64,000 nt of DNA from Pectobacterium polonicum (lineage in GTDB: Bacteria; Pseudomonadota; Gammaproteobacteria; Enterobacterales; Enterobacteriaceae): assembly GCF_005497185.1 (NCBI RefSeq), contig NZ_RJTN01000002.1, positions 1-64,000 on the forward strand. Reading direction: 5' to 3'. The notes under the pieces were generated by a model that was given only the letters and a program-made list of their open reading frames with translations, did not search any database and was not told the DNA's origin. The position numbers were made by a program, and so were the translations under genes. Below, piece after piece: positions 1 through 7,884 of the stretch (position 1 is the stretch's first letter; each line of letters starts with the position of its first letter).

Positions 1-93
1 TCCCTTCTTTTGAGCCTCCTTATTGTTGCTAATTAAATTCTGTGCACAGGCCCTATTTGCCGGAAGGCGCTATAAAAAATTAAGGTAATTTCT

Positions 94-306
94 ATGTCTA
101 ACAAAATGACTGGTTTAGTAAAGTGGTTTGACGCTGGTAAAGGTTTTGGTTTCATTACTCCTGACAACGGTAGCAAAGATGTATTCGTACATTTCTCTGC
201 TATTCAGAGCAACGATTTCAAAACGCTGGACGAAGGCCAAAAGGTTGAGTTCACCATTGAAAATGGTCAGAAAGGCCCATCAGCTGGCAACGTTGTTGCA
301 CTGTAA
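94..306 (+). CDS. CspA-type cold shock protein
   Basis: A 70-residue single cold-shock domain that binds single-stranded RNA or DNA and acts as an RNA chaperone in the cytoplasm. Both nucleic-acid-binding motifs are intact: RNP1 as KGFGFI (about residues 16-21) and RNP2 as VFVHF (about 30-34). The start MSNKMTG and the overall sequence are nearer to E. coli CspA/CspG than to CspC/CspE, so I give no exact symbol. A TAAGG ribosome binding site precedes the ATG. Only 93 bases of upstream sequence are in the window, so the long leader typical of cold-induced csp genes cannot be judged. An intrinsic terminator follows, so the gene is probably monocistronic. Confidence 0.95.
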   Translation: MSNKMTGLVKWFDAGKGFGFITPDNGSKDVFVHFSAIQSNDFKTLDEGQKVEFTIENGQKGPSAGNVVAL

Positions 307-395
307 TCAAGTTGCGCTGTAATACGCCAAATTGAATTAATGTTTCTCTTGCGATAGCGATGATGGTTTAAGCCGGAGCAGCCAAGAAAAGCACC

Positions 396-426
396 AAAAA
401 ACCCTAGCGTAAAGCTGGGGTTTTTT
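396..426 (+). terminator. Intrinsic terminator of the csp gene
   Basis: A-rich left arm ending CCC, a short AGC/GCT inner stem, and a GGGG right arm running into six T. It lies 90 bases after the csp stop codon. Confidence 0.85.
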
Positions 427-429
427 GTT

Positions 430-683
430 TATACCCGTCATACTTCAAGTTGCATGTGCGTCGGCTTCGCTACTCCACCCCCTTGGGGCCGCTGCAAACA
501 GCGTTCAAACCTGCCTCTGGCTAGTTTGTCGGTCACCCGAATCACTGACTTGGGTAAGCTCATCGGGATTATCTCATTCGCCGCGTTACAAGGCTTATCA
601 ATAAGCCTTGACCTATCGGGCCAACGCTTTGCGTTGTTTAAACGTTAACGTTTGTCCTGAAACTCGAATTATTTAGGGTATAT
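430..683. repeat. ERIC element with internal insertions (copy A)
   Basis: The ends are TATACCCGTCATACTTCAAG and CTCGAATTATTTAGGGTATA, the terminal sequences of ERIC (enterobacterial repetitive intergenic consensus); the conserved ACTTGGGTAAGCTCATCGGG-type centre is present. This copy is about 254 bp instead of about 127 bp because extra blocks sit in both arms. Together with copy B it fills most of the gene-free stretch 307-815; the remaining bases between the copies (684-757) show nothing recognisable. Confidence 0.85.
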
Positions 684-757
684 AGCTCATAATGACTTGC
701 AGACTTTCTGCTACTTCGACCTCATCACTATGATTTAATCCGCTTTAGGATATGTGA

Positions 758-1361
<604 letters not shown>

Positions 1362-1596
1362 AACTCCTCTCCCTTTATTATATGAATATCTTTTATTGCA
1401 TCCGGTAGGCAGAAAAACCAGCTATTTTTCAACGATAAACTGAATTTCTTCTTCTGGAATAACGCTACAGTATTTATTTAATGATTGAAACTAAAAATAA
1501 ATATCTTGCTGATGGTACTTGACTGTATCAACAAAACCATTATGAGATGAGGTGTATAAAGATTGGCAAGGTTGTTGCTGAGCAAAATACGACGGA

Positions 1597-1612
1597 GGAG
1601 CCCTGAGGCTCC
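1597..1612 (-). terminator. Weak hairpin after the DUF1471 gene
   Basis: GGAGCC-CTGA-GGCTCC, 17 bases after the stop codon on the minus strand. There is no T run, so it may be a stabilising 3' hairpin. The surrounding gap 1362-1629 shows no gene. Confidence 0.35.
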
Positions 1613-1629
1613 CTGACGTCTGGTGTAAA

Positions 1630-1857
1630 TTATTTATACAGAATCGCGGTGCCGCGTAATTGATTGTTGCCAGTAGCAGAAACGATGCGGTATGACGACG
1701 CACCCGCTTTTTGGGCTTTTTGAGCGACCTGAGCTTCGAAAGAATCTAAGGATTTTGCACCGCTAATGGATACGGTCGCGATTTCTTGTGCAGCGAAAGC
1801 ACCGAAGGACAGGGTAGAGAGTGCGATAACTGCGATAAAATTTTTGATGTTTTTCAT
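1630..1857 (-). CDS. DUF1471 (YdgH/BhsA/McbA-like) secreted small protein
   Basis: A 75-residue protein with a cleavable signal peptide (MKNIKNFIAVIALSTLSFGAFAA, predicted cut after the AFA-A region). The mature part has the DUF1471 pattern: I-A-T-V-S-I-S-G near the start, A-x-x-KAGASSYRI in the middle, and GTAILYK at the end. Family members in E. coli (BhsA, McbA, YhcN) are periplasmic or outer-membrane proteins linked to stress and biofilm. Which member this matches is unclear, so no symbol is given. It is transcribed divergently from the dehydrogenase gene starting at 2062. Confidence 0.88.
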   Translation of the reverse strand: MKNIKNFIAVIALSTLSFGAFAAQEIATVSISGAKSLDSFEAQVAQKAQKAGASSYRIVSATGNNQLRGTAILYK

Positions 1858-2061
1858 GATTCATTCCTTCACGGTTTATTAGGTTAACTAGGCATTTTTA
1901 CTTGATGTGTTGAATGATAGTCCTCCTCGGTTGAAATGAATATCAGAGAGATTTGTTTTTCTTTTTCAAAAATATTGTTCATTATTCGCTATGCCATTCA
2001 TTCCTGTTCCGCGGTAGGATGAAATCTGTGAACAATAAATCAGTAGATGAAGGGAAGAGAT

Positions 2062-3129
2062 ATGCAGATTTCAGCCAATCGTCTGACGGCGACGATGCAA
2101 AGCGTATTGCAGAAAGCAGGATGTGAAGAAAATGAAGCTCGTATTGTCACTGAACACCTTGTGGCCGCTAACCTAAAAGGGCATGACAGCCATGGTGTAG
2201 GGATGTTGCCGCACTATGTGGAGTTCATCAGAAAAGGGATTATGCACCCGAATACGCCGGTACGTTTACTGCGTGACAGTGGGGCTGTGCTGCAATTTAC
2301 GGGCGATCGTGGTTTTGGTCAGCGCACGGGTAAAGAAGCGATGCAGGCGGCTATTGAGCGGGTGAAAACGACGGGAGTGTGTTTAATGACTCTATCGTCG
2401 ACCTGTCACCTGGGGCGCATCGGCACCTATGGGGAAATGGCGGCAGACGCCGGGCTTGTTTCGATACACTTTGTCAATGTTAACGATCTTGACCCGATCG
2501 TGGCTCCCTGGTGTGGCAGTGAAGCACGCTTCGGAACAAACCCGATCTGTATTGCATTCCCGCCAACAGAGCACAATGCGGCTTTTGTTCTGGATTTTGC
2601 CACCAGCGTGGTGGCGCTGGGGAAAACCCGCGTTGCGTATCTGGCAGGCAAAACGTTTGATGAAGAGGTGATGCTGGATTGCAATGGTGTTTCCACTAAC
2701 GATCCGAAAGTCATGTGGGAAGGCGAAAAGCAAGGGGCATTGAAGCCGATTGCGAAACATAAAGGCGGCGGGTTGATTTTAGCGGCTGAAATGCTGGCCG
2801 GGCTGCTTTCCGGTGGCGGAACTATTCAGCCGGAGAATACACGTCAGGGAGCGATAGTGAATAACATGACGACGATTGTCATCGATCCCACCAGCATGGT
2901 TTCCATGGCGTGGTTGCAAAAAGAATATGATGCGATGCTGGACTACGTCCGGTCTTCAACGGCTCCCGATTCGACGCAGCCTATTTTAATCGCCGGTGAG
3001 CCAGAGATGTTGTCTCAGGTCCAACGCCGCGCTGACGGTATTTATCTGTCCGATCAGGAGTGGCAGAAAATCGTCGAAGCGGGGATATCACTGGGGATGA
3101 ATCCGGCCGAATTCGCATTAATAGCATAA
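2062..3129 (+). CDS. YbiC-like Ldh2-family NAD(P)-dependent dehydrogenase
   Basis: A 355-residue member of the malate/L-lactate dehydrogenase (Ldh2) family, which reduces or oxidises 2-hydroxy acids with NAD(P) through a fold unlike classical lactate dehydrogenases. Family hallmarks are visible: the N-terminal GHDSHG motif (catalytic His), the RFGTNP motif near residue 155, and the AEHKGGG-like segment (here AKHKGGG) near residue 235. It resembles E. coli YbiC (hydroxycarboxylate dehydrogenase) throughout. An in-frame ATG lies at 2047, but AGGGAAG five bases before 2062 fits a ribosome binding site for the later start. Substrate is not predictable. It is followed 39 bases later by the extensin-like gene on the same strand. 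Confidence 0.88.
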   Translation: MQISANRLTATMQSVLQKAGCEENEARIVTEHLVAANLKGHDSHGVGMLPHYVEFIRKGIMHPNTPVRLLRDSGAVLQFTGDRGFGQRTGKEAMQAAIERVKTTGVCLMTLSSTCHLGRIGTYGEMAADAGLVSIHFVNVNDLDPIVAPWCGSEARFGTNPICIAFPPTEHNAAFVLDFATSVVALGKTRVAYLAGKTFDEEVMLDCNGVSTNDPKVMWEGEKQGALKPIAKHKGGGLILAAEMLAGLLSGGGTIQPENTRQGAIVNNMTTIVIDPTSMVSMAWLQKEYDAMLDYVRSSTAPDSTQPILIAGEPEMLSQVQRRADGIYLSDQEWQKIVEAGISLGMNPAEFALIA

Positions 3130-3168
3130 TATTGTTCAGGAGAAAAAAATAACCGGGGGATGATACTG

Positions 3169-3864
3169 ATGCGGGGATGGGTGATATTTGCTGCGATGCT
3201 GGGGGCGCTCATTGCCCTGGCACCCTGGGTTCAACGCCAGCTCCCACCCGGTTACGATCCCTTTTCTCCGCTGTCTGTCGATGATCCACCTACGTTTATT
3301 ACTCGACTAAAAATGAAGTCTGTCGCCAGCGACCCTGAGGCCTGTTTGGCGGTGTTGAAGCTGGCTCAGAAAAATGGACGGCTGCGATTTTCCGAAGCCA
3401 ATGCTATTCGTGGGCAATGCCCGGTAGCCTCGCCTGTTCGGGTGCAAAGTTTTGGCGCGGTCACGCTGAGTTCCAGTTTTCTCGCCAGTTGCCCGCTGGC
3501 GCTGAGTAGCACCATGTTTGTGACGCAGGTCGCGGTGCCGCAGGCGCAATCTCTTGGTACATCACTGGCACGTATCGACCATATGGGCAGCTACGCCTGC
3601 CGAAATGTGTATCACCGGCCAGAAGGGCGTCTGAGTGAACATGCAACGGCAGAGGCGTGGGATATTGCCGCTTTTCGGCTCTCTGATGGCCGACAGGTTA
3701 GCATCCTGAATCAGTGGTCGTCCACGGACGATCGCGGCAGCTATTTACGCACCATATTCAGGGAAAGCTGTCGTTTTTTCGGCAACGCTCTGGGGCCGGA
3801 ATATAACGCCGTGCACGCAAATCACTTTCACTTTGGTATGCGCGGTTTTGGTGTATGTCGATGA
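3169..3864 (+). CDS. Extensin-like C-terminal domain protein, membrane-anchored
   Basis: A 231-residue protein with one N-terminal hydrophobic segment (WVIFAAMLGALIALAPWV), probably an uncleaved anchor leaving the rest in the periplasm. The remainder matches the bacterial extensin-like C-terminal domain, related in fold to M15-type peptidases: DHMGSYACRN, the SEHATAEAWDIAAF segment with candidate metal-binding His and Asp, and the final HANHFHFGMRGFGVC. Cysteines are paired as in the family. Start 3169 is favoured by GGGGGA eight bases upstream; an in-frame ATG at 3160 directly follows the G run. Function is unproven; a role in cell-wall modification is an inference from fold. Confidence 0.82.
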   Translation: MRGWVIFAAMLGALIALAPWVQRQLPPGYDPFSPLSVDDPPTFITRLKMKSVASDPEACLAVLKLAQKNGRLRFSEANAIRGQCPVASPVRVQSFGAVTLSSSFLASCPLALSSTMFVTQVAVPQAQSLGTSLARIDHMGSYACRNVYHRPEGRLSEHATAEAWDIAAFRLSDGRQVSILNQWSSTDDRGSYLRTIFRESCRFFGNALGPEYNAVHANHFHFGMRGFGVCR

Positions 3865-3888
3865 GAAGGTGACGTTGAAAATGAGGTG

Positions 3889-3910
3889 AGGGCGGTAGCA
3901 TCACCGCCCT
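3889..3910. terminator. Bidirectional hairpin between convergent genes
   Basis: AGGGCGGT-AGCATC-ACCGCCCT, placed between the converging extensin-like and Sel1 genes. T-rich sequence follows at short distance on the plus side. Confidence 0.6.
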
Positions 3911-3933
3911 GATCGATATTTTGCGATAACCTA

Positions 3934-5598
3934 TTAGGGAATAACGGGGTCAGGTATTGAGAATTTTTCTCTAAACTCGGTGAGTTTATTATGTGACTTC
4001 AGTAATTCTTCGGGCTGCATTTTTAGTGTGAGTGTCATGACCTTTTGGTATGCCTCACTTTTCCCGTTTGCCAGCGCAATCGAAAACCAGGTATGGGCTA
4101 ACGTATTATCTTGAGGAACTCCTTCTCCCTCATAATACATAAGGCCAAGATTATATTGCGCATTCGGTAAGTTTTGTTCCGCAGCTTTGGTATACCAGGC
4201 TATGGCTTGAGTATTATCCTTCTTAACACCTTGTCCATTGTAATAAACTACACCGAGATTGAATTGTGCCCACGCATAACCCTGTTCGGCGGATTTGGTG
4301 TACCAGATTACGGCCTGGACGGGATCTTTCTTGACCCCTTTTCCCTTATCATAAGCGACCCCCAGATTGTATTGCGCATGGAATTGTCCTTGTTCAGAGG
4401 CCTTGCGATACCACGCGATGGCTTGAGCATAATTTTGCTGAACGCCTTTCCCTGTTTCATACAAATAGCCAAGATTGGTTTGTGCATCGGCGTCTTCTTG
4501 TGCTGCCGCTTTGGTATACCAGGCTAGGGCTTGAGAATAATCTTGTGGAACGCCTTTCCCGTTTTCATATAAATAGCCCAGATTAGTCTGAGCTCGGGCA
4601 TAATTTTGTTCGACGGCCTTGATGTACCAGACTCTTGCTTGAGTATAATCCTGTGGAACACCGTTTCCGTTGTAATACAGATCGCCCAGATTATTTTGAG
4701 CACGGGCATGATTTTGCTCGGCAGCCTTGGTGTACCAGACTCTTGCTTGAGAATAATCTTGCGGAACGCCTTTTCCATTTTGATATAAATAGCCAAGATT
4801 GGTTTGTGCATCGGCGTCTTCTTGTTCTGCTGCTTTGGTATACCAGGCTAGGGCTTGAGCATAATCTTGTTGAACGCCTTTTCCTTTCTCATAGAGACGC
4901 CCCAGATTATTTTGTGCCGTGGCATTCTCTTGCTCGGCAGCCTTGGTGTACCAGACCGCAGCTTGAGTGTAATCTTGTGGAACGCCTTTCCCGTTTTCAT
5001 ATAAATAGCCCAGATTAGCTTGAGCACGGGCATAATTTTGCTCGGCGGCCTTGATATACCAAACTTTTGCTTGCGCGTAATCTTGCGGCACACTGTTTCC
5101 GTCGTAGTACAGATCGCCCAAATTTGTTTGCGCGCGGGAATGGTTTTGTTCGGCGGCCTTGGTGTACCAGACTCTTGCTTGGGCATAATCTTGTGGAACA
5201 CCTTTTCCAGTTTCATACAAGTAAGCCAAATTGGTTTGTGCCCAGGCATCGCCCCGTTCGGCCGCTTTGGTGTACCAGATGACGGCTTGTGCATAATCCT
5301 GCTGAACGCTTTTTCCCTTATCAAACATATAGCCAAGGCTGTATTGGGCATCAGGATTACCTTGTTCAGCCGCTTTTTGATACCAACTGATTGCCTGCTG
5401 ATAATCCTGTTTTACATCCTCGCCATCATAATACCTGTCACCCAGAGCGTTCTGTGCTTCAGCATCGTTCTGATTGGCTAATGTCTGCACTTCAGTGAAA
5501 GTTTTGTTGTCGAATTTACTGGAAAAAGCGGGGGTGGTGTATAAGGCGCATCCCAGTGTCGCCCATAATAGTAATGATGGTGTTGATAATGAGGTCAT
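3934..5598 (-). CDS. Secreted Sel1-repeat protein (13 repeats)
   Basis: A 554-residue protein consisting of a signal peptide (MTSLSTPSLLLWATLGCALYT..AFS) and about 13 consecutive 36-residue Sel1/TPR-like repeats with the pattern AQxNLGxLYxxGKGVxQDYxQAxxWYxKAAEQ. Such solenoids serve as protein-protein scaffolds, often in the periplasm. The partner is unknown. An in-frame ATG ten codons earlier lies inside ERIC copy C and is rejected because it would put MTGISRDGLH before the signal peptide. Repeats 3-5 and 7-9 are much closer to each other than to their neighbours, which points to internal segmental duplication. No obvious strong ribosome binding site is present. Confidence 0.85.
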   Translation of the reverse strand: MTSLSTPSLLLWATLGCALYTTPAFSSKFDNKTFTEVQTLANQNDAEAQNALGDRYYDGEDVKQDYQQAISWYQKAAEQGNPDAQYSLGYMFDKGKSVQQDYAQAVIWYTKAAERGDAWAQTNLAYLYETGKGVPQDYAQARVWYTKAAEQNHSRAQTNLGDLYYDGNSVPQDYAQAKVWYIKAAEQNYARAQANLGYLYENGKGVPQDYTQAAVWYTKAAEQENATAQNNLGRLYEKGKGVQQDYAQALAWYTKAAEQEDADAQTNLGYLYQNGKGVPQDYSQARVWYTKAAEQNHARAQNNLGDLYYNGNGVPQDYTQARVWYIKAVEQNYARAQTNLGYLYENGKGVPQDYSQALAWYTKAAAQEDADAQTNLGYLYETGKGVQQNYAQAIAWYRKASEQGQFHAQYNLGVAYDKGKGVKKDPVQAVIWYTKSAEQGYAWAQFNLGVVYYNGQGVKKDNTQAIAWYTKAAEQNLPNAQYNLGLMYYEGEGVPQDNTLAHTWFSIALANGKSEAYQKVMTLTLKMQPEELLKSHNKLTEFREKFSIPDPVIP

Positions 5599-5616
5599 GT
5601 GTAATCCGTCACGTGA

Positions 5617-5809
5617 TATACCCGTCATACTTCAAGCTGCTTGTGCGTTGGCTGCCCTTACTCACCCCAGTCACTTACCTGAGTAAGCTCCTGGGGACTC
5701 GCGCGGTTGCCGCGTTACAAGGCCAGGCGGCCTTGTCCTAAAGGACCAGCGCAGAGCGTTGTTCAAAACGCTCACGTTTTGTCATGCAACTCGAATTATT
5801 TAGGGCATA
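5617..5809. repeat. ERIC element with one internal insertion (copy C)
   Basis: It starts TATACCCGTCATACTTCAAG, contains the canonical ERIC centre CACTTACCTGAGTAAGCTCC and ends CTCGAATTATTTAGGGCATA. An extra block of roughly 65 bp sits in the right arm. It ends only about 18 bases before the Sel1 start codon, so it lies in that gene's leader. The rest of the gap up to 5987 holds two perfect palindromes and no gene. Confidence 0.9.
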
Positions 5810-5835
5810 ATTATTAAATAGAAGCCCTGATGAAC

Positions 5836-5854
5836 AAACCATGCGGCATGGTTT
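5836..5854. repeat. Perfect inverted repeat, 8-bp arms
   Basis: AAACCATG-CGG-CATGGTTT. No T run, so not an evident terminator. Confidence 0.6.
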
Positions 5855-5911
5855 CGCTAGCAGAAGACCAAACCACTGAGAATAGTGAACCTAAACTCTA
5901 ATATAATCAAT

Positions 5912-5929
5912 CAACTAATATATTAGTTG
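5912..5929. repeat. Perfect 18-bp palindrome
   Basis: CAACTAATATATTAGTTG, fully symmetric, 58 bases downstream of the yebW stop (yebW is on the minus strand) and about 100 bases upstream of ERIC copy C. It could be a protein-binding site for the Sel1 gene's promoter or an AT-rich hairpin; nothing in the sequence decides this. Confidence 0.55.
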
Positions 5930-5987
5930 GGCAATAATAGGAATAGATAATCAGATGAAGGATTGGTAGCGCGTGCCGATGAGAGAA

Positions 5988-6179
5988 TTAGAAATCAGCG
6001 TACTCTTGGGCAGGAACCCAGAAGCCATCAATATACGTTTCAATGGGGAAGCAGCCAGCGCGACGCAGACGCTGTTCGTCCATCGCTTGTAGACACTGTG
6101 CTTCAGTGTTGTAGGCACCGACGACCAAATCGTCACAGCCATGCCCGAGATAACAAACAAATATCACTAACGCAAACAT
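5988..6179 (-). CDS. yebW: YebW family protein (DUF1482)
   Basis: A 63-residue protein closely resembling E. coli YebW: MFALV-FVCYL at the start, CDDLVVGAYNTEAQCL with the paired cysteines, GCFPIETYIDGFWVPAQEY at the end. Function is unknown. The first 15 residues are hydrophobic and could be a signal or anchor. GGAGAG lies just upstream of the ATG. Its place after rsmF matches the E. coli yebS-yebT-yebU-yebV-yebW order, although no yebV was found between them. Confidence 0.88.
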   Translation of the reverse strand: MFALVIFVCYLGHGCDDLVVGAYNTEAQCLQAMDEQRLRRAGCFPIETYIDGFWVPAQEYADF

Positions 6180-6264
6180 GTCTCTCTCCAGATATTACTG
6201 AGTTTCTCTATCTGTCAGGGTAATTGTAGATGAAAATCAGTAAGGACAGGGAGGCTGAGCGGCT

Positions 6265-6292
6265 CATCAGGTGGTTTTATCGCCACCTGATG
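6265..6292. terminator. Hairpin after rsmF
   Basis: CATCAGGTGG and CCACCTGATG form a perfect 10-bp stem with an 8-base loop, 13 bases downstream of the rsmF stop. No T run follows on the minus strand, so it may protect the mRNA 3' end or weakly terminate. Confidence 0.5.
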
Positions 6293-6304
6293 CAGAAAGC
6301 GCAT

Positions 6305-7759
6305 TTATTCGTTAGCAGGGGGCCGTGCGGAAGAGGCACCATCCCGAACTAAATCGCGTGGCAGGCTATTTTTTATCCGGCTGCTGATGCGTTTTGCCAG
6401 GCCAACGGGCGTATTCTGGTAAGTTAAGATCAGCTCATCCGCAGTAGGAAGCGGGTCTGGGTAACTGTCTTTACCCTGAAACCACTCGCAGGCGATGCGC
6501 TCGTTAAGCGCGTAGGCATTGTCCGCACGTGGATCGGCCAGTGCAACAACCGCTTCATGCTGCCAACGAAAGCCTTTGGGGAAGCGTTCGGCGAGCTTAA
6601 TACCAATGCGTGAGAATTTGATATTGCCAAAAGCGGAGGCAAGTGCCGCAGGGAAAAGCCAAATCTCGCTATCGCGCTGCCACAGTTGGAGCAACGTCTC
6701 ACCCCAGTGAATACCCTGTTTACGCGCGGCCTCTGTGAGTAACATACGGTCTTTGGGGGGGACGGGAGAGAACGGGAATTTGCCGACTTTATAACTCGGA
6801 CGTGGCAGCGGTGGCACGCTAGCGGTTTTACGTAAACGGGCAACAAAGAAGCCTTCGCTGTCGTAAATTTGTGGGAAGACATGCAAAAAGCCTTCTTCCG
6901 TTGTGGCGCGTTGGGCGTCGGTGAAGAGGTCGTCTAACGGCTCAAACTCGCAGGTATCAGGGAATTGCGCCTGTAACCAATGACAGATCTGCTGATTTTC
7001 CTGCCTGTTCAGCGTACAAGTGGAATAAATCATCACCCCGCCGGGCTTCAGAGCATGAAATGCGCTCAGAATCAGATCGCGTTGCGTAGCGGCAATGTCG
7101 ATAATACTCTCTTGCGACCAGTGGCTCATCGCCGCCGGATCTTTACGCACTACACCTTCTCCTGAACACGGGGCATCCAGCAGTATCGCATCAAAATATT
7201 CTGGCAGCGCCGCGCCGAAAACACGCCCATCGAAGTGCGTAATCGCGGTATTGCTGACGCCGCAGCGGCTGATGTTGGCATGCAGCACTTTTACCCGACT
7301 GGCTGAATACTCGTTGGCAACGATAGCGCCTTCGTTATTCAGTCGTGCTGCGATCTGCGTCGTCTTGGAGCCCGGCGCCGCGGCCACATCCAAAATAGTT
7401 CTCAACGCATTATTACGATGGAACAGGGCGCTGACGGGAAGCATGGAACTGGCTTCCTGAATGTAAAATAGCCCGCTCAAGTGCTCCAATGTATTGCCTA
7501 ACCGCGTATTTTCCTCTTCTGCATTCAGTAGCCAGAAACCTTCCAGGCACCAGGGAATCGGTTCAAGCTGCCAGCCATAAGGTTGCACGAGCTGTAGAAA
7601 GGCATCAACACTGATTTTTAACGTATTAACGCGGATGCTCCGGCGCAGCGGGCGCTGGCAGGCGGCAATGAAATCCTCCATCGAAAGTGATGAAGGCATA
7701 ATGTCCCGCATTGTGTCGAGAAATTCAGCAGGCAGATTGGCTGGGGTAAATTTTGCCAC
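6305..7759 (-). CDS. rsmF: 16S rRNA (cytosine(1407)-C(5))-methyltransferase RsmF
   Basis: A 484-residue SAM-dependent RNA m5C methyltransferase that modifies C1407 of 16S rRNA in the assembled 30S subunit. The SAM-binding segment [15 protein letters not shown] is near residue 120. Both catalytic cysteines of the NOL1/NOP2/Sun family are present: one in DAPCSGEG (about residue 195) and one in YSTCTLN (about residue 247). The C-terminal PUA-like part is complete, giving a length close to E. coli RsmF (YebU). It lies downstream of letAB on the same strand, separated by 125 bases containing a hairpin. Confidence 0.96.
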   Translation of the reverse strand: MAKFTPANLPAEFLDTMRDIMPSSLSMEDFIAACQRPLRRSIRVNTLKISVDAFLQLVQPYGWQLEPIPWCLEGFWLLNAEEENTRLGNTLEHLSGLFYIQEASSMLPVSALFHRNNALRTILDVAAAPGSKTTQIAARLNNEGAIVANEYSASRVKVLHANISRCGVSNTAITHFDGRVFGAALPEYFDAILLDAPCSGEGVVRKDPAAMSHWSQESIIDIAATQRDLILSAFHALKPGGVMIYSTCTLNRQENQQICHWLQAQFPDTCEFEPLDDLFTDAQRATTEEGFLHVFPQIYDSEGFFVARLRKTASVPPLPRPSYKVGKFPFSPVPPKDRMLLTEAARKQGIHWGETLLQLWQRDSEIWLFPAALASAFGNIKFSRIGIKLAERFPKGFRWQHEAVVALADPRADNAYALNERIACEWFQGKDSYPDPLPTADELILTYQNTPVGLAKRISSRIKNSLPRDLVRDGASSARPPANE

Positions 7760-7847
7760 GACGTGGTTCCGTACCGGTTATTCAGTAAAACGAGGAGAAA
7801 GAAGCGGCGGAGTGTAGCACGGATCTTTCATCGATAGCGTGAAAACG

Positions 7848-7871
7848 ACAGGGCGACTATCGCCGCCCTGT
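7848..7871 (-). terminator. Candidate terminator after letB
   Basis: ACAGGGCG and CGCCCTGT with an 8-base loop, 13 bases after the letB stop on the minus strand, followed by CGTTTTC. It may reduce read-through into rsmF. Confidence 0.6.
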
Positions 7872-7884
7872 TAGGTGCTGAACG

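Noticed and set aside
454-648. A 64-codon ORF in the first ERIC element
   Set aside because: It is fully inside repeat sequence and mirrors ERIC structure; no ribosome binding site.
5020-5481. Long plus-strand frames opposite the Sel1 gene
   Set aside because: They are mirror images of the repeat array; periodic protein repeats in the minus frame explain them and they have no ribosome binding sites.
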